From Siniperca chuatsi (taxonomy: Eukaryota > Chordata > Actinopteri > Centrarchiformes > Sinipercidae), in NCBI RefSeq assembly GCF_020085105.1, contig NC_058061.1, forward strand, positions 2,516,284 to 2,580,283: 64,000 bases of DNA. The letters run 5' to 3'. Position 1 is the stretch's first letter; each line of letters starts with the position of its first letter. The notes beneath the pieces were generated by a model. It saw only the letters and a list, made by a program, of their open reading frames with translations, was not told the origin of the DNA and ran no database searches. This document shows, piece by piece, positions 59,286-64,000 of this stretch. Made by a program: the position numbers and the translations under genes.

Positions 59286-60035
59286 TGCGGCTGCAGGAGG
59301 GCAGAGCTCCAGATATGGAATGCCATTTCGGTATTAAATAAATAAATACATAAATATGCATATGAAATTAATAAATATGGCTATTAAATAAATAAATTAG
59401 TCAATATAGTTTAATAAATAAATAGATTTTTATTTCAAAAAGGATGTTTTTCAAAAGGACTACTTTTATTTATTTCAGGGGACTTTTATTTCAAAATAAA
59501 AGTTTAGGTGCTGTATAGTCGGTTTCTCAGCAGAGATCAGCAGAAGGTTGATGAGAGCGGTGAGACTGAACAAAAGCAGTAAACAATGTGATAATAAGAG
59601 TTTACATTTACAAAACGTGCATTGATGTGTTTTGTTTTTGGTGAAAGCACGTTGGTGAGGAAGCTGTTGGATGAATAAATGTGAGTCGACTCTGAGCTCT
59701 GAGTCGTCATCGGCATCGAGGAGCAAGCAGCGTGATTTGGCTGGAGCTGCGCTGTACTGACTGACAGGTGAATATAGCTGCAGGGCTATAACACACACAC
59801 ACACACACACCTCCACACACTCATAATAAAGCAAAACTAAAGATACAAGCAAAACTCCTGATGCACACACACTCAAGGACGCACATAACATGAAACAAAC
59901 ACATACACAAACGTGCGTGCATCACATTGAGATAATAATGGCACCTCAGAACAGCAAATCCTGATCCTTACCTCTGCACCACCACTGCACTCAGACAGCA
60001 AATCATCTATCAGCCGAAACATTTCAAAGCAAAAG

Positions 60036-60073
<38 letters not shown>

Positions 60074-60939
60074 CAGTAACTCTGCTGCAGTTCTTAAAGG
60101 ATAATTCTGCTTTATATTTTTGTAGTTTGTCCATCATTCCTATCAGTAATAATAACTGTACTCAAAGTTAATTGCTGAGATCTGTGAACATGGTGACATC
60201 ACTATGGGTCCAACGGGTCAAGAAACACGAGCAGACACGTTGTAAACAAACTTTAGTACAGGCAAGTACCTTGAACCAGCTCATTCTGTAGACTCTGATA
60301 AATTAATACCAACCAATAACATTTAATCCCTGTTGTATAACAGCTAGAACATTGAAACAAACGTCTGTTTCAAAGAGTCTTTAGTCTCATTCAGTGATCA
60401 CGACTGCTCTTCAAATAAGAAGAAATTCTGCCAGTCAGGTGATGTCATTCATCTTGTTCACAGTGCAGTTTCATGTGTTTAGGTAATTAAAAAAAGGGAG
60501 ACAGAGAGAATCAGTATCCTGAAACAAGACCGAACTAGGCAGATTACTGCACTACAATCAAAACAAGACACTTGAAAGGAATACGCAGTCAGTTTATGAA
60601 ATATGCTTGTTTGCTGTGTTAATTAGGAGTTAAGTGAGAAGATCTGTTTCATTTCTATATGTTCAGTAGAGAGAGAGGTCCAGGGTGTGGTTAGCCTAGC
60701 TTGGCACAAAGACTGGAAGCAGGGGGGGAACTGCCAGCCCAACACATTCTCAAACCTAAACGACAGAATAGGTCGATTGTCATTGACTCCCAAAACGACA
60801 TTTACGACTGTTCCCCAAAACTATCATGACCATTGGACAGTACCAGCGACAGGCGAACCTCTGAGGTATGATACGTACCTGACGTCACATGATGTTAAAC
60901 ATGTGATTAATGTTGTCAAACTGTCACAGTTTGGTTAGA
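59286..60939. other. Intergenic, no gene seen
   Basis: Contains AATAAATA-rich stretches near 59333-59430 and a short CA run at 59790-59809. No supported exon. Confidence 0.45.
60041..60072. repeat. (CA)n microsatellite
   Basis: Pure CA run of about 32 bp. Confidence 0.9.
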
Positions 60940-61140
60940 TTTATGCAACAAAAGTACTTGGTTAGGTTGAGGAAAAGATTGTGGTTTGGGTTAAAATAAG
61001 TTACATAATCCACGTGCGGAAAGTAACGTAAGTCAAAACTTTAAATAGGTCAACGCTGACTTGGTTTCACATGGGACACGAACCCCGGTCTCCTGGGTGA
61101 AAGTCCTGTGTTTGCTGAACTGACACTTTGCTCCTTCAAC
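60940..61140. repeat. Dispersed repeat with tRNA-like block
   Basis: AAAGTACTTGGTTAGGTTGAGG, TTGGGTTAAAATAAGTTAC and GGGACACGAACCCCGGTCTCC form a repeat common in teleosts. The last block resembles a tRNA B-box in antisense. It probably extends upstream to about 60750. Confidence 0.55.
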
Positions 61141-63783
61141 TAAATTAAACATGAGAAGTGAGCAGTCAGTCAGCAGAATGATTATAATGCTGTTTTTCTG
61201 CAGGGGGTGACAGGGCTGCTAAAGAACAGATGTTTATTTACACCATCTGACGGTTGCATTCAAAGCAAAAATGTAATCGCAGTTCGTTCTTCTGTTGGAC
61301 AATTTTAATTTAGTGATGATGACGACAACTTTAATATCAGACATTTTATGGCACCAAGGCACATCAGCTGTCTTTGGCAAATTTTGATGAAGTGGCTGTG
61401 ACTTCATGTTTGACTAGTTTTGGAGAATTTCATCAAAATCCGGCAGGACTACAAAAGCACAATAATGTTGTCTTATATAGCACAATATCACCAGGCATTA
61501 CATTCAGATTCCATAGCACACAGTAATGTGTCCTAAAGGGTTCAGTATGCTTCAAACAAAGTGCTTTTAGGTTGAACAGCATCTGAAACCCCCTCCCTCC
61601 TCTTCACCTTCCTGACGTTAGCATGGGGGCCACTTTACACAGTGATCTGCCAGGTTTGCAGAGATGTGAAAGTAGGCAGGGTTTGAACTTTTCTTTTTTC
61701 ACACAACTACTTCCGTTACTTTTTGTGTCAGCAACCATGTGCAACACTGTAAATGGCTTCGAGGAAAGATTGTCTGAAAGTGTGCTGCTATTTCCATATC
61801 TGAACAATTACTTCCCCTTTCTGTGATGGCAAGCCTTTTAGTGTGAACGGTCGGTACAGCGATAAACAGTTTTGCCTTCAGACATGGTTGGACAAGTTAT
61901 TTAGCTTTACCGGGCCACAACAATCTGAACGGTGATTGGAGAAAAGAAATGAACAAACTAAATAGTCAGTGGCTGTGAAGTATAATATGTATCTATAAAC
62001 ATTTGTTGGTTCTTTCACACTCAGAGTTACCATATTAAAAGTTAAGCAACGCTGGTATACAAATCAAGTCAAAGTAAAAAGTAGTTAATTTAAGATGAAC
62101 TGAATCTATGAAAACAAGAAATTGCAAAATAACTTGCATGAACAGCTATTTTCTGAAAAATTATCCATCATTATGCAGTTTAAGACGCTTGAAAAGGGTT
62201 TACACAATACATAGGCTAATAAATCCACTTTCAGATAATAGATAAGAATTGAACAAGAACAGTAGAGGTTACTGAATGTTACTTTGACAGTCTTTTCTGT
62301 CTCACAAACCAAAGCAATGATAATGAACACCGACAACACAAAAACACAATCTGCTCAACTGATAAAAAGCCAAAATCTTTTCATGCTGTTTTTTTTTATT
62401 GGCACTGCTAAAGGAACAAAACCCAGCCGACTTGTCAGTATTTTGTATCCCTCATGCTCTTGAGGCCTTATTTATACATGTGCACATACCTGAGACACGC
62501 AAACACACACACGAACTACCGGGCGGAGTAGTGTTGGACTACATACTAGCATTTGTGTGCTGACGTTGTTCATGACTTTCTGTGAAAGCTATTGTTACAG
62601 CAGCTTTCTCTCGATTAGTCTGACAGGACAAATAATTTGTTTTGACTATTTCAATTACCACAATCAAGTATATTCAAAGAGAGACTCCTGCTGTGGGAGA
62701 GCCGTGTGTGTGAAAAGAAATCTGAGAACAAAAAAAGACCTTAGAGAGAGAACTGCAGACAAAGGAACAAATGTAGACAAATGGCCAAATTATTAGTTTT
62801 CTTTTGTGAATTATGGGTTGTTGAATTCGAAAAACTGAATGAAAATGACAAATTTATTCTCAGCAGAAAGACTAAATCCCTGCAAGCGACCCCTAGAGGC
62901 TGCAATTATCATTACATATCCCACAATCTGAAAGTGCTGCAACACAACAAACATCACAGTGACCATTTAGCTTTAGACAGCCTTACCAGTAATAAAATCT
63001 CAAGTCCTAAGCGTGGTGCTAGAGGCAAAGTAAAATAAAAAAAGTCATTAAAATCAAAAGGGTTCATCCTCAGGGGAGCAGAAATGTGATCAGTAAATTG
63101 TATATCAGTCAAACTATCTTTTGAAATTTCCTGTGTACAAGTGGAATTTGTGGTCTGATGGTGGTGCCAGAGAAAAGTTCAGGTGGTCATCAATTGAACT
63201 GTATTCATGTCCATGTAAGTTCAACATTCAGTCTCCTTTTAGCTGTGGTTTGGTCTCCAGCTACCAGCTCCTGAGAACAATAACAGGCCCTTTAGCAGCT
63301 AAATGTTCCACTTTCTCCATCAGCTAGTCTCTGTCTTTCTGCCATTTGGTGCAGGTCAGGTAGTGTACAGAGCTTTTTTGCTGAAAACAGCTGCCTGCTG
63401 CTGCTGATGAGAGCTGTGAGACTGAACCCAAACAGGAAGGTTGTGGGTCGTAAAACCAAAACAACAGGCTAAAAAAAAAAAAAAAAAGATAAAACGCTCC
63501 ATAGAGATGAGAACTGCAGAGGCAGGTGATGACTCTCTGTATGTTTGTCACTACGAGCGACTCCTTTCACATTACACAGAGTCATTTCCTGCATTGTAAA
63601 TATAAAAATGTGCAGCTTTAAATAAAGCTCATAATGTAGGAGAGTCTGTAGTCAGTGAACGTCTCTGATTGGCTGAGCAGAACACTGCTGGCTCGTCAAT
63701 AATACAGAATGGATAAGACAGAACCAGAATACTAAACACGTCAACACAACAGTATCTGCTCTTTTCTTCTCCATTCAATAACA

Positions 63784-63785
<2 letters not shown>
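61141..63785. other. Intergenic, no gene seen
   Basis: No recognisable exon, RNA gene or element. There is a 17-A run at 63471-63487. Confidence 0.45.

Positions 63786-63829
<44 letters not shown>
63786..63829. repeat. (CA)n microsatellite
   Basis: Pure CA run of about 44 bp. Confidence 0.95.
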
Positions 63830-63832
<3 letters not shown>

Positions 63833-64000
63833 CTAGTACTTCTATACGTCTGAGGACCCTCATTGACATACATACATTCCCTAACATCTAACCCCAACTT
63901 TAACCCCTAAACCTAATTCTGCAACTACCTGTTATCTGCTGTTGGGCTTTACAGTAGTTAAAGGGGCACCAAATTGTGTAGGTGCAATCAGTTAAATTAT

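Noticed and set aside
58961-59361. Regularly spaced repeats resembling a CRISPR array, and a TDRQ-repeat ORF on the minus strand
   Set aside because: No unique spacers of constant length and the genome is a vertebrate; it is a minisatellite, and the ORF is its shadow.
61070-61125. tRNA-like block
   Set aside because: Only a B-box-like stretch in antisense within a dispersed repeat; no A box or cloverleaf arms.

Overview
The window is vertebrate nuclear DNA, almost certainly from a percomorph teleost. It has spliced genes with GT-AG introns, long CA/GT microsatellites, CR1/L2-type LINE fragments, Tc1-like remnants and TTAA-target MITEs. Its distinctive content is a cluster of stonustoxin (SNTX)-family genes. 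These encode MACPF/CDC-like pore-forming proteins with a C-terminal PRY-SPRY domain, known as the alpha and beta subunits of scorpaenoid fish venoms such as stonefish, lionfish and scorpionfish. SNTX-like genes also occur in non-venomous fish, so a scorpaenoid source is likely but not proven, and venom function is not shown by sequence alone.

Layout. Positions 1-11861 (copy A) and 20670-33012 (copy B) are two copies of one segment in direct orientation, about 99% identical where they align. Each copy holds a head-to-head pair. A minus-strand beta-like gene (A: 1-2743, cut by the window edge; B: 18713-23752) and a plus-strand alpha-like gene (A: 5257-10169; B: 27076-31311) diverge from a 2-2.8 kb intergenic region. 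All four genes share one plan: a noncoding leader exon, a short first coding exon of about 91 nt, one exon of about 1.48 kb (MACPF, FAT-like and thioredoxin-like regions), and one exon of about 0.53 kb (PRY-SPRY). The complete ones would encode about 700 residues. The two promoters of a pair are themselves homologous over about 280 bp, including a TATA box and an inverted octamer-like motif, and the two 3' UTR ends are homologous too. The pair therefore looks like an old inverted duplication that was later copied in tandem. Two decayed minus-strand relatives lie downstream of the plus genes (13020-13195 and 33318-34443).

The copies differ in informative ways. A TTAA MITE and a solo-LTR-like element sit in alpha-A, while alpha-B keeps the empty sites. 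A segment of about 290-340 bp between the promoters is inverted. A 42-bp near-palindrome sits exactly at the right duplication breakpoint. Beta-B has a frameshift in its first coding exon, and alpha-A and alpha-B each carry a self-compensating cluster of homopolymer indels. Substitutions between the alpha copies are mostly nonsynonymous (10 versus 3 silent) and confined to 7483-8207; those between the beta copies are mostly silent (1 versus 3).

From 34.7 to 64 kb the window is mostly repeats and gene-poor DNA: two adjacent LINE reverse-transcriptase fragments that both lost the catalytic box (38.2-41.1 kb), two further LINE fragments on the minus strand (42.1-43.0 and 46.2-47.6 kb), one open single-exon coiled-coil ORF with a 33-bp internal repeat (43822-44916), and many microsatellites and dispersed repeats. 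I see no convincing conventional gene from 48 to 64 kb.
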